From: Nocardioides aurantiacus
GTDB taxonomy: Bacteria > Actinomycetota > Actinomycetes > Propionibacteriales > Nocardioidaceae
NCBI RefSeq assembly: GCF_003752505.1
Contig: NZ_RKHO01000001.1
Coordinates: 62,001 to 126,000 of the forward strand
Length of the DNA stretch: 64,000 nt
Direction: 5' to 3'
The position numbers and the translations under genes are program-made. Below are positions 9,612 through 17,392 of the stretch, piece by piece. Numbering within the stretch: the stretch's first letter is position 1; every line of letters starts with the position of its first letter. The notes under the pieces are model-generated. The model was not told the origin of the DNA. It did no database searches and saw only the letters and a program-made list of their open reading frames with translations.

Positions 9612-11548
9612 GTGGTCCGGTGCCCCCCGACGTCGCCGTGGCCGAGCTGCGCCGCGAGGGGCTGATCGCGCCCCCCGGGGCCGACCAGCCGATCCACGAC
9701 GGCAGCGGGCGGGTGCAGCTGTCCTTCACCGTGATCGACGGGCAGGACCGCACCGTGCGCGTCCCGACCGGGGTGACCGTCTTCGACTCCGCGTCGTGGA
9801 ACGGCATCGCGATCGACTCGACCTGCGGCGGCCACGGCACCTGCCACAAGTGCAAGGTCCGGCTCGACGTCGGCACCCCGGTGACGCGCCACGACCGGCG
9901 CACCTTCTCCGACGGCGAGCTCGACCAGGGCTGGCGGCTGGCCTGCCTGGCCACCGCGACGCGCGACCTCGCCGTCGAGGTGCCGCCGCTGACCACCCGT
10001 CCCAAGGCGGCCACGGTCGGCGTCGGGCGCCAGGTGATCCTGCGGCCCGCCGTGCAGAAGCGCTACGTCGAGCTGACCGAGCCCACGCTCGCCGACCAGC
10101 GCACCGACCTGGTGCGGCTCACCGACGCCGTCGACGACCTCGAGGTCACCGTCGACCTGCCGGTGCTGCGGCGGCTGGGCCGGGTGCTGCGCGAGGCCGA
10201 CTGGAAGGTCACCGCGGTGGTCGTCGACGAGGCGCTGGTCGACGTCGAGCCCGGCGACACCACCGGCTCGGCGTACGGCATCGCCTTCGACCTCGGCACC
10301 ACCACCGTCGTGGCGACGCTGCTCGACCTCACCACCGGCACGCCGGTCGCGGTGGCCTCGCGACTCAACGCCCAGCAGCCCTTCGGTGGCGACGTCATCA
10401 CCCGGATCAGCGCGGTGATGCTCGACCCCGACGCGCTCGACCGGCTCCAGGGGCTGGCCGCGGCCACGCTCGACGAGCTGGCCCAGCAGGTCTGCGTCGA
10501 GGGCGGCATCGACCCGGCGCAGGTCTACGAGTGCGCCGTGGCCGGCAACGCCACGATGACCTCGCTGCTGCTCGGCATCGACCCGGAGCCGCTCGGGGTG
10601 GCGCCGTTCGTGATGCCGACGGCCCACCCGCCGGTCGTGCTGGCGGCCGAGGTCGGTCTGCGGCTGCACCCGCGGGCGCGGCTCGCGCTGTTCCCGGCGC
10701 TCGGTGCCTACGTCGGCGGCGACATCGTGGCCGGCATGCTCGCCACCGGCATGGACCGCGACAAGCGCACCCGGCTCTTCGTCGACGTCGGCACCAACTG
10801 CGAGATCGTGCTCAGCGACGGCGACACCCTCGTCTCGACCGCGGCCCCGGCCGGGCCCGCCTTCGAGGGCGGCGCCATCCGCTGCGGCATGCGGGCCGCC
10901 GACGGCGCGATCGAGGTGGTCACGGTCGACGTGGGCGAGGGGACCGTCACGCTCGGCGTGATCGGCGACGTCGAGCCGCGCGGGCTGTGCGGCTCCGGCC
11001 TGGTCGACGCGGTCTCCGAGCTGGTCCGGGTCGGGCTGCTCGATGCGTCGGGCCGGTTCGTGCCCGAGGAGCAGGCCGCCGCCACGCTGCCGCTGCTCGC
11101 CGACCGGCTGACCAAGGTGGGGGAGGAGCGGGTCTTCGTGCTCCACCGGCCCGCGCCCGACACCGACGTCGCCGAGTGCGTCTACCTCTCCCAGCGCGAC
11201 GTCCGCGAGCTGCAGTTCGCCAAGGCCGCCATCGCCACGGGCTGGGCGCTGCTGCTGGAGCAGCTGGGGCTCGAGCAGGGCGACGTGCAGCAGGTGCTGC
11301 TCGCCGGCTCCTTCGGCTCCTACCTCTCGCCCGCCTCCGCGATCCGGATCGGGCTGGTGCCCAAGATCCCGGTGCTGCGCATCGTCTCGGCCGGCAACGT
11401 CGCGGGCGAGGGCGCCAAGATGGCGCTGCTCTCGCTGCGCGAGCGCGCCGGCGCCACCACGCTCCTGGAGGAGGTGGAGTATGTCGAGCTCTCGGACCGT
11501 CCCGAGTTCAACGACCGGTTCGTCGACCAGCTCTCCTTCCCGGGGTGA
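9608..11548 (+). CDS. Fe-S/ASKHA-domain corrinoid reactivase (RamA/RACo-like)
   Basis: 646 residues. An N-terminal [2Fe-2S] ferredoxin domain has Cys73, Cys79, Cys82 and Cys113 (STCGGHGTCHKC ... LACLA). A linker follows, then a large ATP-binding ASKHA region (AFDLGTTTVVATLLDL near residue 228; VDVGTNCEI and CGSGLVDAV further on). Proteins of this build use ATP and low-potential electrons to return inactive Co(II) corrinoid to Co(I), so this one should keep the corrinoid protein active. Its GTG start overlaps the previous stop (GTGA). The electron donor is not encoded in the window. Confidence 0.95.
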   Translation: MSGPVPPDVAVAELRREGLIAPPGADQPIHDGSGRVQLSFTVIDGQDRTVRVPTGVTVFDSASWNGIAIDSTCGGHGTCHKCKVRLDVGTPVTRHDRRTFSDGELDQGWRLACLATATRDLAVEVPPLTTRPKAATVGVGRQVILRPAVQKRYVELTEPTLADQRTDLVRLTDAVDDLEVTVDLPVLRRLGRVLREADWKVTAVVVDEALVDVEPGDTTGSAYGIAFDLGTTTVVATLLDLTTGTPVAVASRLNAQQPFGGDVITRISAVMLDPDALDRLQGLAAATLDELAQQVCVEGGIDPAQVYECAVAGNATMTSLLLGIDPEPLGVAPFVMPTAHPPVVLAAEVGLRLHPRARLALFPALGAYVGGDIVAGMLATGMDRDKRTRLFVDVGTNCEIVLSDGDTLVSTAAPAGPAFEGGAIRCGMRAADGAIEVVTVDVGEGTVTLGVIGDVEPRGLCGSGLVDAVSELVRVGLLDASGRFVPEEQAAATLPLLADRLTKVGEERVFVLHRPAPDTDVAECVYLSQRDVRELQFAKAAIATGWALLLEQLGLEQGDVQQVLLAGSFGSYLSPASAIRIGLVPKIPVLRIVSAGNVAGEGAKMALLSLRERAGATTLLEEVEYVELSDRPEFNDRFVDQLSFPG

Positions 11549-12170
11549 GGGGTCCGGCCGCACCGCGCTGGTCGCCTGCGGGGCGATCGCCCAGCCCGCC
11601 GCGCGGATCGTCGCGGCGCAGGGGTGGCCGGTCGACGTCCACCCGCTGCCGCCGCTGCTGCACAACCGGCCCGACCGGATCGCCGGCGAGGTGGAGTCGC
11701 TGGTCACGCGGGTGCGGCCGGCGTACGACGCGGTGGTGGTGGGATACGCCGACTGCGGCACCTACGGCGCGCTCGACGCGGTGTGCGAGCGGCTCGGCGT
11801 ACGCCGCCTGTCCGGGCTGCACTGCTACGACGTCTTCGCCGGAGCAACCCGCGTCGAGGAGCTGCTCGAGGACCAGCCGGGCACCTACCTGCTGACCGAC
11901 TTCCTGGCGCGCTCGTTCGCGCGGACCGTCGAGCAGGAGCTCGGCCTGGACCGCTTCCCCGAGCTGCTGGACGCCTACTTCGGCCACTACACCCGCGTCG
12001 TGTGGCTGGCCCAGAGCGACGACGCGACCGAGCTGGCCGAGCTGCGGCCGCTCGCCCAGGATGCCGCGGACCGCCTCGGGCTGCCGCTGCAGGTCGTGCC
12101 CACCGGCACCGACGGGCTGATGCTGGCCCTGCGGTCGCTGCTCCCCGAGGAGTCCCTGTGTCCACCATGA
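11481..12170 (+). CDS. DUF1638 domain protein in the corrinoid operon
   Basis: 229 residues, function unknown. The DUF1638 core starts at about residue 27 (ALVACGAIA) and carries conserved-looking cysteines in VACGAIA, YADCGTYGA and LHCYD, which could bind a metal or corrin. The only standard start is ATG 11481, which overlaps the reactivase gene by 68 nt. It is supported by a strong GGAGGAGGT stretch just upstream. Relatives are repeatedly found beside methylamine/corrinoid methyltransferase genes, which suggests a role in corrinoid handling or substrate supply. This is inference from context only. Confidence 0.85.
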   Translation: MSSSRTVPSSTTGSSTSSPSRGEGSGRTALVACGAIAQPAARIVAAQGWPVDVHPLPPLLHNRPDRIAGEVESLVTRVRPAYDAVVVGYADCGTYGALDAVCERLGVRRLSGLHCYDVFAGATRVEELLEDQPGTYLLTDFLARSFARTVEQELGLDRFPELLDAYFGHYTRVVWLAQSDDATELAELRPLAQDAADRLGLPLQVVPTGTDGLMLALRSLLPEESLCPP

Positions 12171-13054
12171 AGATCCCCACCGGCGTACGCCGCAGCCAGC
12201 GCGGCCCCCGCGCCCAGCGCGCCACCCGCGAGCAGGCGATGCGCCGGCTGCTGGAGCACACCCGCTACGAGGTGCTCCCGACCGCCACCACCGAGGACAA
12301 GGTCCTGGCCGCCGTGCCGACCGACGTCGCGGTGACCGTGACCGCGTCGCCGGGCAAGGGCCTGGAGGCGACGCTGACGCTCAGCGAGACCCTCGCCGGC
12401 CACGGGTACGCCGTCGTGCCCCACCTCGCCGCCCGCATGGTCCGCGACCACGCGGAGCTGGTCGACATCCGGGCCCGGTTGCGCGCCGCCGGCATCTCCG
12501 CGGTGTTCGTACCGGGCGGCGACGCCGAGCCGGCCGGCGACTACACCGACGCCTTCAGCCTGCTCGAGGACCTCGCGACGCTGGCCGACCCGTTCACCCA
12601 CGTCGGGATCGCGGGCTACCCCGAGAGCCATCCCACCATCGCCGACGACCTGACCGTGCAGGCGATGTGGGACAAGCGCCGCCACGCCACCCACGTGGTG
12701 AGCAACCTGACCTTCGACGCCGCGACGATCCGCGACTGGGTCGGCCGGATGCGGCTGCGGGGGATCACGATGCCGTTGCTGCTCGGCATGCCCGGCCCCA
12801 TCGACCGCGCCAAGCTGCTGACGATGGCGACCAAGATCGGCGTGGGGGAGTCGACCCGCTTCCTGGCCAAGCACAAGGGCACCTTCGCCCGCCTCGCCGC
12901 CCCCGGCGGCTTCACCGGCGAGCGCTTCCTGCGCGACTGCGCCACCGTCGCCGCCCAGCCGACCGCCGGCATCGAGGGCCTCCACGTCTTCACCTTCAAC
13001 CAGGTCGCCGAGACCGAGGCCTGGCGTCAGGGGCTCCTCTCCGAGCTCCCCTGA
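12158..13054 (+). CDS. Methylenetetrahydrofolate reductase-like protein
   Basis: 298 residues resembling the MetF TIM-barrel family: VTVTASPGKGLEATL at the usual start strand, HLAARMV, VFVPGGD, GIAGYPESHP, VSNLTFDA, PLLLGMPGP. In this operon it is best read as running in the oxidative direction, converting 5-methyl-THF from the corrinoid system into methylene-THF. GTG 12158 has CGAGGAG 5-6 nt upstream and is preferred over the ATG at 12167, which overlaps the DUF1638 stop. The stop codon runs directly into the first unit of the 32-bp repeat array. The electron acceptor and direction are inference. Confidence 0.88.
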   Translation: MSTMKIPTGVRRSQRGPRAQRATREQAMRRLLEHTRYEVLPTATTEDKVLAAVPTDVAVTVTASPGKGLEATLTLSETLAGHGYAVVPHLAARMVRDHAELVDIRARLRAAGISAVFVPGGDAEPAGDYTDAFSLLEDLATLADPFTHVGIAGYPESHPTIADDLTVQAMWDKRRHATHVVSNLTFDAATIRDWVGRMRLRGITMPLLLGMPGPIDRAKLLTMATKIGVGESTRFLAKHKGTFARLAAPGGFTGERFLRDCATVAAQPTAGIEGLHVFTFNQVAETEAWRQGLLSELP

Positions 13055-13212
13055 CCGGGCAGTTGTGCTGAGCCCGGACGCGCCGACCGGGCAGTTGTGG
13101 TTGCTGTGGGAGCGCCGAGCGGGCAGTTGTGCGCGGTCCGGAGACGCCGACCGGGCGGTTGTGCTGAGCCCGGACGCGCCGACCGGGCGGTTGTGCTGGG
13201 TGCGGGAGACCC
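13053..13212 (+). repeat. Tandem array, five 32-bp units
   Basis: Five units start at 13053, 13085, 13117, 13149 and 13181, each exactly 32 bp. Each has a conserved head (GACCGGGCAGTTGTGCTG, with A/G at position 9 and other small changes) and a 14-bp variable tail usually ending GCC. Units 1 and 4 differ by one base. The array begins inside the stop codon of the methylene-THF reductase-like gene. A similar array in opposite orientation lies at 13760-13855. Confidence 0.9.
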
Positions 13213-13308
13213 GAACCGGCCGCGGGATCTCGAGTGCGCCCGCACGGACGGCGGGCCCGGGGTCCGCCCGTGCCCGTACGGACCGCTGACCTGCGCCGCG
13301 TCGGTGAC

Positions 13309-13739
13309 ATGGTCGCCCGGCTCGACCTGGTTGCGCCCACCGTTGCCGTGGTGGGTCACCCCAGTGTGTGGCGCCAGGAACTCGTCGAGGTGATGGCCGA
13401 GCGGATGCCCGGAGCCGCGGTGGGTGCGGACCTGCCGGTGTGGCTGGAGCCCGACGCGGAGGAGGCGGGCTTCCAGCTGGTGCAGCGGGAGTGGGAGGAC
13501 AGCGGCGGAAGGGCGCGCGGCGAAGTCCTCGGCACCTGGTCCGTGGCGCCATACAACCCTGGGCGTACGCAGCCCACGTCACGGAGGTCGTGCCCGTCGT
13601 CGACGTCGTGTTCGTGCCGGTCAGCGGTGTCCGCCCGCCCCGGGTCATCCGGTTCGGCTGGGACGATCCCGCCGAGGTCCTGTGGGACGAGGACAACGCC
13701 TACCTGGGAGAACTCCCGGGCCTGTTGCCCCTCCCGTGA
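13309..13739 (+). pseudogene. Frameshifted small gene between the two repeat arrays, unknown function
   Basis: Two adjacent frames read as one protein of about 143 residues. The first part begins MVARLDLVAPTVAVVGHP and runs through VWLEPDAEEAGFQLV to TWSVAPYNP. The second continues WAYAAHVTEVVPVVD and ends GELPGLLPLP before TGA at 13739. The break is at about 13555-13565 (caaccctggg), where one inserted base would join them. It may be a true mutation, a sequencing error or, less likely, recoding. A GTG at 13270 could extend the start; no convincing ribosome site is seen. No family is recognised. The gene sits alone, enclosed by inward-facing 32-bp repeat arrays. Confidence 0.45.
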
Positions 13740-13759
13740 CCGCTTCGGACGGCACCGGA

Positions 13760-13855
13760 GACCTGGGTGCGCTGAGCAGAACTGCCCGCTCGGCGCCCCA
13801 TGGCCGAGCAGAACTGCCCGGTCGGCGTCCAACAGCTGAGCAGAACTGCCCGGTC
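13760..13855 (-). repeat. Tandem array, three 32-bp units, inverted relative to the first array
   Basis: On the minus strand, units at 13855-13824, 13823-13792 and 13791-13760 each begin GA(C/G)CGGGCAGTTCTGCTC and have the same 32-bp period. Two tails end CGCC like the left array. The first unit starts 7 nt after the stop of the leftward M13 peptidase gene, so in both arrays the units read downstream from a gene's stop codon. Confidence 0.88.
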
Positions 13856-13862
13856 GGCGGGG

Positions 13863-15815
13863 CTACCAGATGCGGACGCGGTCGGCCTCGTCGAGCCAGA
13901 GGCCGTCGCCGGGCTTCACCTCGAACGCCTCGTGGAACTCCTCGAGGTTGCGGGCGATGTTGGCGCGGAACTCCGGCGGGGAGTGGGGGTCGGTGGCCAG
14001 GAAGGTCGTGGCCAGCTCTTCGCGGCGCTTGGTGCGCCAGACGTAGGCCCAGTTGAGGAACAGCCGCTGCACGCCGGTCAGGCCGTCGCGCTCGGGCACG
14101 GGCTCCTCGCCGAGGAAGATCCGGTAGGCCTTGAGCGCGATGGTCAGGCCGCCGAGGTCGCCGATGTTCTCCCCGACGGTCAGGGCGCCGTTGACGTGCT
14201 CGCCGGGGAGGTCGCGCGGCTCGTAGCCGTCGTACTGGCTGATCAGCGCCTTGGACTTCACCTCGAAGGCGGCCTTGTCGGCCGGGGTCCACCAGTCGTT
14301 GAGGTTGCCGTGGCCGTCGTACTGCGCGCCCTGGTCGTCGAAGCCGTGCCCGATCTCGTGGCCGATGACCGCGCCGATGCCGCCGTAGTTCTCGGCCGGG
14401 TCGGCCTCGGCGTCGAAGAACGGCTTCTGCAGGATGCCGGCCGGGAAGCAGATCTCGTTGGTGCCGGGGTTGTAGTAGGCGTTGACGGTCTGCGGGAGCA
14501 TGAACCACTCGTCGCGGTCGACGGGGGCGCCGATCTTGCGCAGCTCGCGGTCGGTCTCGTAGGCCGTGGAGGCGAGCACGTTGCCGAGCAGGTCGTCGGA
14601 GGAGATGGCCAGGTCGGAGTAGTCGCGCCACTTCTCGGGGTAGCCGATCTTGGGCACGAAGGTGTCGAGCTTGTCGTAGGCCCGCTGCTTGGTCTCCTCG
14701 GTCATCCAGTCCAGGCCGGAGATCGACTGTCGGTAGGCCTCGAGGAGGTTGGCCACGAGACCGTCCATCAGCTCCTTGGAGCGCGGCGGGAAGTGACGCG
14801 AGACGTACTCCCGGCCGACCGCCTCGCCCAGCGCGCCCTGCACCAGCGCGACGCCGCGCTTCCAGCGCGCCCGCAGTTCGGGCGTGCCGGACAGGGTGCG
14901 GCCGTAGAAGTCGAAGTTGGTCTCCACGAAGTCGCCCGAGAGGTAGGCCGCGGCGGTGCGCAGCGCGCGCACGGTCAGGAACGCCTTCCAGTCCTCGATC
15001 GAGGCCTCGCCGAGCACGACCTCGAGGTGCTCGAAGAACGAGGGCTGCCGCACGATCGTCTCGGCGATGGTGGCCCGGTCGCCGCCGAGCGCGGCGATCC
15101 ACGCGGTGAAGTCGAAGCTGGGCACGGTCGCCTCGAGCTCGGCCAGGGTGCGCAGGTTGTAGGTCTTGATGACGTCGCGGGTGGCCGCGCGCTCCCAGTG
15201 GCCCGCGGCGATGCGGGTCTCCAGGGCCAGCACGCGCGCGGCGGTGGCCTCGGCGTCGGGCCGCTCGGCCAGGGTCAGCAGCCGACGGAGGTAGGCGACG
15301 TACTTCTCCCGCACCTCGGCGTGCTTGTCCTCGCGGTAGTAGCTCTCGTCGGGCAGGCCGATGCCGCCCTGGCCGACCTGGACGAGGTAGCGGTCGGAGT
15401 CACGGTCGTCGGTGTCGACGAAGGAGCCGAACAGCCCACCGCCGCCGCGCCGCTCGAAGGCCCCGAGGAACTGCGCCAGCGAGGCCAGGTCGGAGATCGC
15501 GTCGACCTGCTCCAGCAGCGGCACGATCGGGCTGTAGCCCAGCTCGTCCACGCGCTCCTCGTCCATGAAGCTGGCGTAGAGGTCGCCGATCTTGCGCGCC
15601 TCCTCGCCCTCGATGCGGCCCTGGGCGCAGGCCTCGACGATCTCGCGGACGTGCTCCTCGGCCTGGTCGGCGAGCATCACGAACGGGCCCCACGAGGAGC
15701 GGTCGTCGGGGATGGTCGCGGAGTCGAGCCACCGGCCGTTGACGTGGCCGAACAGGTCGTCCTGCACGCGGATGTCGGGGTCCATGCCCTCGCGGGCGTC
15801 GTCGAGGATCGTCAC
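13863..15815 (-). CDS. M13 family metallopeptidase (neprilysin/PepO-like)
   Basis: About 650 residues, a zinc endopeptidase that cuts small peptides. The zinc site is HEIGHGFD (HExxH) with the third ligand Glu in GENIGDLGG about 60 residues on. The NAYYNPGTNEICFPAGIL substrate-cleft motif and the C-terminal FRANIARNLEEFHEAF segment are typical. There is no signal peptide or membrane anchor, unlike animal neprilysins, so it is probably cytoplasmic. The start is GTG 15815 (TILDDAREGMDPD...) or ATG 15785 (MDPDIRVQ); neither has a strong ribosome site. The stop is followed by the inverted 32-bp repeats. Confidence 0.94.
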   Translation of the reverse strand: MTILDDAREGMDPDIRVQDDLFGHVNGRWLDSATIPDDRSSWGPFVMLADQAEEHVREIVEACAQGRIEGEEARKIGDLYASFMDEERVDELGYSPIVPLLEQVDAISDLASLAQFLGAFERRGGGGLFGSFVDTDDRDSDRYLVQVGQGGIGLPDESYYREDKHAEVREKYVAYLRRLLTLAERPDAEATAARVLALETRIAAGHWERAATRDVIKTYNLRTLAELEATVPSFDFTAWIAALGGDRATIAETIVRQPSFFEHLEVVLGEASIEDWKAFLTVRALRTAAAYLSGDFVETNFDFYGRTLSGTPELRARWKRGVALVQGALGEAVGREYVSRHFPPRSKELMDGLVANLLEAYRQSISGLDWMTEETKQRAYDKLDTFVPKIGYPEKWRDYSDLAISSDDLLGNVLASTAYETDRELRKIGAPVDRDEWFMLPQTVNAYYNPGTNEICFPAGILQKPFFDAEADPAENYGGIGAVIGHEIGHGFDDQGAQYDGHGNLNDWWTPADKAAFEVKSKALISQYDGYEPRDLPGEHVNGALTVGENIGDLGGLTIALKAYRIFLGEEPVPERDGLTGVQRLFLNWAYVWRTKRREELATTFLATDPHSPPEFRANIARNLEEFHEAFEVKPGDGLWLDEADRVRIW

Positions 15816-15874
15816 CTCGTCGAATCTACCGGCGGGGGCCGACAGCCCGGGGGTGGTCGCGGCGACGTTCGCGC

Positions 15875-16342
15875 TCAGCCGAATCGGCGGCGGTGCTCCT
15901 CGCGGGCCCGCGTGTAGTCCTCGACCTGCTCGACGGCGTCCCAGGCGGCCTTGAAGATGCGGGCGCACTCGGCCTTGACGGGGTCCTCGGGCCCGCGGGG
16001 CAGCTCGGCCCGGCCGTGGGAGCCGCTCTGCCCCTTCCGGTCGTCCGGCACCGGCCCGTCGTACTTCTTGCCGCCGGGGTGGTTGGCGTAGCGCCGCGAC
16101 CGGGTGAACCCCATCTGGAGGTACTTCCGCGCCATGTCGGCGCCGACGACGTCGCCGGCCTCGAGGTAGGCGTGGAAGCGCTCGGTGATGGCCGCCGCGC
16201 TCTCCCGGGCCTTGTCGGGCGTGGCGAAGCGCCACAGCGGGAGCAGCTCGCCCTTGTAGGGCTGCACCGTCAGCACGCCCTGCTCACCCCGGGCGACGCG
16301 GTAGGTCTCGGGGTGCGCGCGGGCGTCGTCGGACTCACTCAC
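15875..16342 (-). CDS. DUF4385 family protein
   Basis: 155 residues matching the DUF4385 pattern: HPETYRVARGEQGVLTVQPYKGELLPLWRF at the start, then MARKYLQMGFTRSRRYANHPGGKKY, then a C-terminal segment (KAECARIFKAAWDAVEQ). Biochemical function is unknown. The conserved basic and aromatic residues suggest a ligand- or nucleic-acid-binding role but prove nothing. A short polar insert (GQSGSHGRAELPRGPED) interrupts the family's usual ending. It lies upstream of the M13 gene on the same strand, 59 nt away, with no clear functional link. Confidence 0.85.
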   Translation of the reverse strand: MSESDDARAHPETYRVARGEQGVLTVQPYKGELLPLWRFATPDKARESAAAITERFHAYLEAGDVVGADMARKYLQMGFTRSRRYANHPGGKKYDGPVPDDRKGQSGSHGRAELPRGPEDPVKAECARIFKAAWDAVEQVEDYTRAREEHRRRFG

Positions 16343-16370
16343 GACGTCCCCGTGCCCAGGCGGGTGGGGT

Positions 16371-16919
16371 TCAGCCCTGCGGCAGGTCGAAGACCAGCAG
16401 TGTGCTGGAGCAGGTCGCCACCACGGCGCCCGACGCGTCGGTGACCACGCCCTCGGTGAAGCCGACCCGCGACCCCGCCTTGACGACCGTGCCGACGGCG
16501 GTGAGCCGGCCGCTGCTGGCGCGGACGGCCTTGAGGTAGCTGACCTTGATCTCGACCGAGGTGTAGCCCTTGCCCGCCGGGAGCGTGCTGTGCAGCGCGC
16601 ACCCCGCGACGGAGTCGAGCAGCGTGCACACGAGCCCGCCGTGCACGGCTCCGATGGGGTTGTACGCCGACTCGTCCGGCGTGCACGCGAACTCGACCCG
16701 GCCGTGCTCGGCGCTGACCAGCTCCATCTGCACCAGGCTCGAGATCGGCGGCGGTGCGATCCGGCCCTCGACCATCGCCTGCAGGTAGTCCAGACCCGGC
16801 AGCGCCAGCCCGGCGCTCGCCGAGCGCAGCGGGTCGTGCCAGGTGACGGTGCGCGAGCGCGGATCGCCCCAGTCCTGGTTGGACGCAGCGGGGGTCGGCT
16901 CGGTGATCGGTTCGGTCAT
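16371..16919 (-). CDS. PaaI/hotdog-fold acyl-CoA thioesterase
   Basis: 182 residues. The hotdog domain covers about 60-175, with the PaaI-type active segment NPIGAVHGGLVCTLLDSVAGCA, then YTSVEIKVSYLKAV and a final strand VATCSSTLLVF. It should hydrolyse acyl- or aryl-CoA esters. The ATG at 16919 follows a GAGGAG ribosome site, and its first bases overlap the stop of the HxlR regulator (ATGA), so the two form a small operon read away from the MFS pump gene. The physiological substrate is not evident. Confidence 0.93.
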   Translation of the reverse strand: MTEPITEPTPAASNQDWGDPRSRTVTWHDPLRSASAGLALPGLDYLQAMVEGRIAPPPISSLVQMELVSAEHGRVEFACTPDESAYNPIGAVHGGLVCTLLDSVAGCALHSTLPAGKGYTSVEIKVSYLKAVRASSGRLTAVGTVVKAGSRVGFTEGVVTDASGAVVATCSSTLLVFDLPQG

Positions 16920-17338
16920 CGGGGCTCCTCGGGGGTGGGGTCGGGGATCGCGCTGCGGTCGCGCAGCAGACGGAGGGTCTCGCGGTGGCGGTCCCGGTCG
17001 GGGTCGTCGGGGCTCACCGCGTGGTCGCGGCCCCAGACCAGCAGGGCCGTGAGCACGGGCAGCAGGTCGCGGCCCGACCCGGTGAGGTGGTAGTCGAACC
17101 GGTCCGGGCCGGACTGGTACTGCCGGCGCTCGAGCACGCCCGCCCCGGTCAGCGACCGCAGCCGTGCGGCGACGCGGTCGCGCGGGGCGCCCGTGCCGGT
17201 GACGATGTCGCCGAAGCGGTGCGCACCGAGGGCGACCTCGCGCACCACCAGCAGCGACCACCGCTCGCCGACCAGCTCGAGGGTCGCGGCGACGGGGCAG
17301 GGGCGACCGGGCAGCTGCGCGAGCGGGACGGTGGTCAC
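16916..17338 (-). CDS. HxlR family transcriptional regulator
   Basis: 140 residues with the HxlR winged-helix pattern: CPVAATLELVGERWSLLVVREVALGAHRFGDIV, then RDRVAARLRSLTGAGVLERRQY and FDYHLTGSGRDL. HxlR proteins often answer to aldehydes, quinones or redox stress. The GTG start at 17338 has GGAGG 6 nt upstream. It is divergent from the MFS transporter across a 54-bp gap and coupled to the thioesterase, so it probably controls both units (inference). Confidence 0.93.
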   Translation of the reverse strand: MTTVPLAQLPGRPCPVAATLELVGERWSLLVVREVALGAHRFGDIVTGTGAPRDRVAARLRSLTGAGVLERRQYQSGPDRFDYHLTGSGRDLLPVLTALLVWGRDHAVSPDDPDRDRHRETLRLLRDRSAIPDPTPEEPR

Positions 17339-17392
17339 GGTGCCTCCGGTCGGGGTGGCGGTGGAGAGGGGTTCGAGGCTAGGTTCGGCCCG

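Noticed and set aside
13053-13212. CRISPR array
   Set aside because: The variable parts are only 14 bp, two units are nearly identical throughout, and there are no cas genes in the window.
13356-13832. Minus-strand gene in the repeat region
   Set aside because: Its frame runs through the repeat units and gives a low-complexity protein; the plus-strand frameshifted reading is more protein-like.
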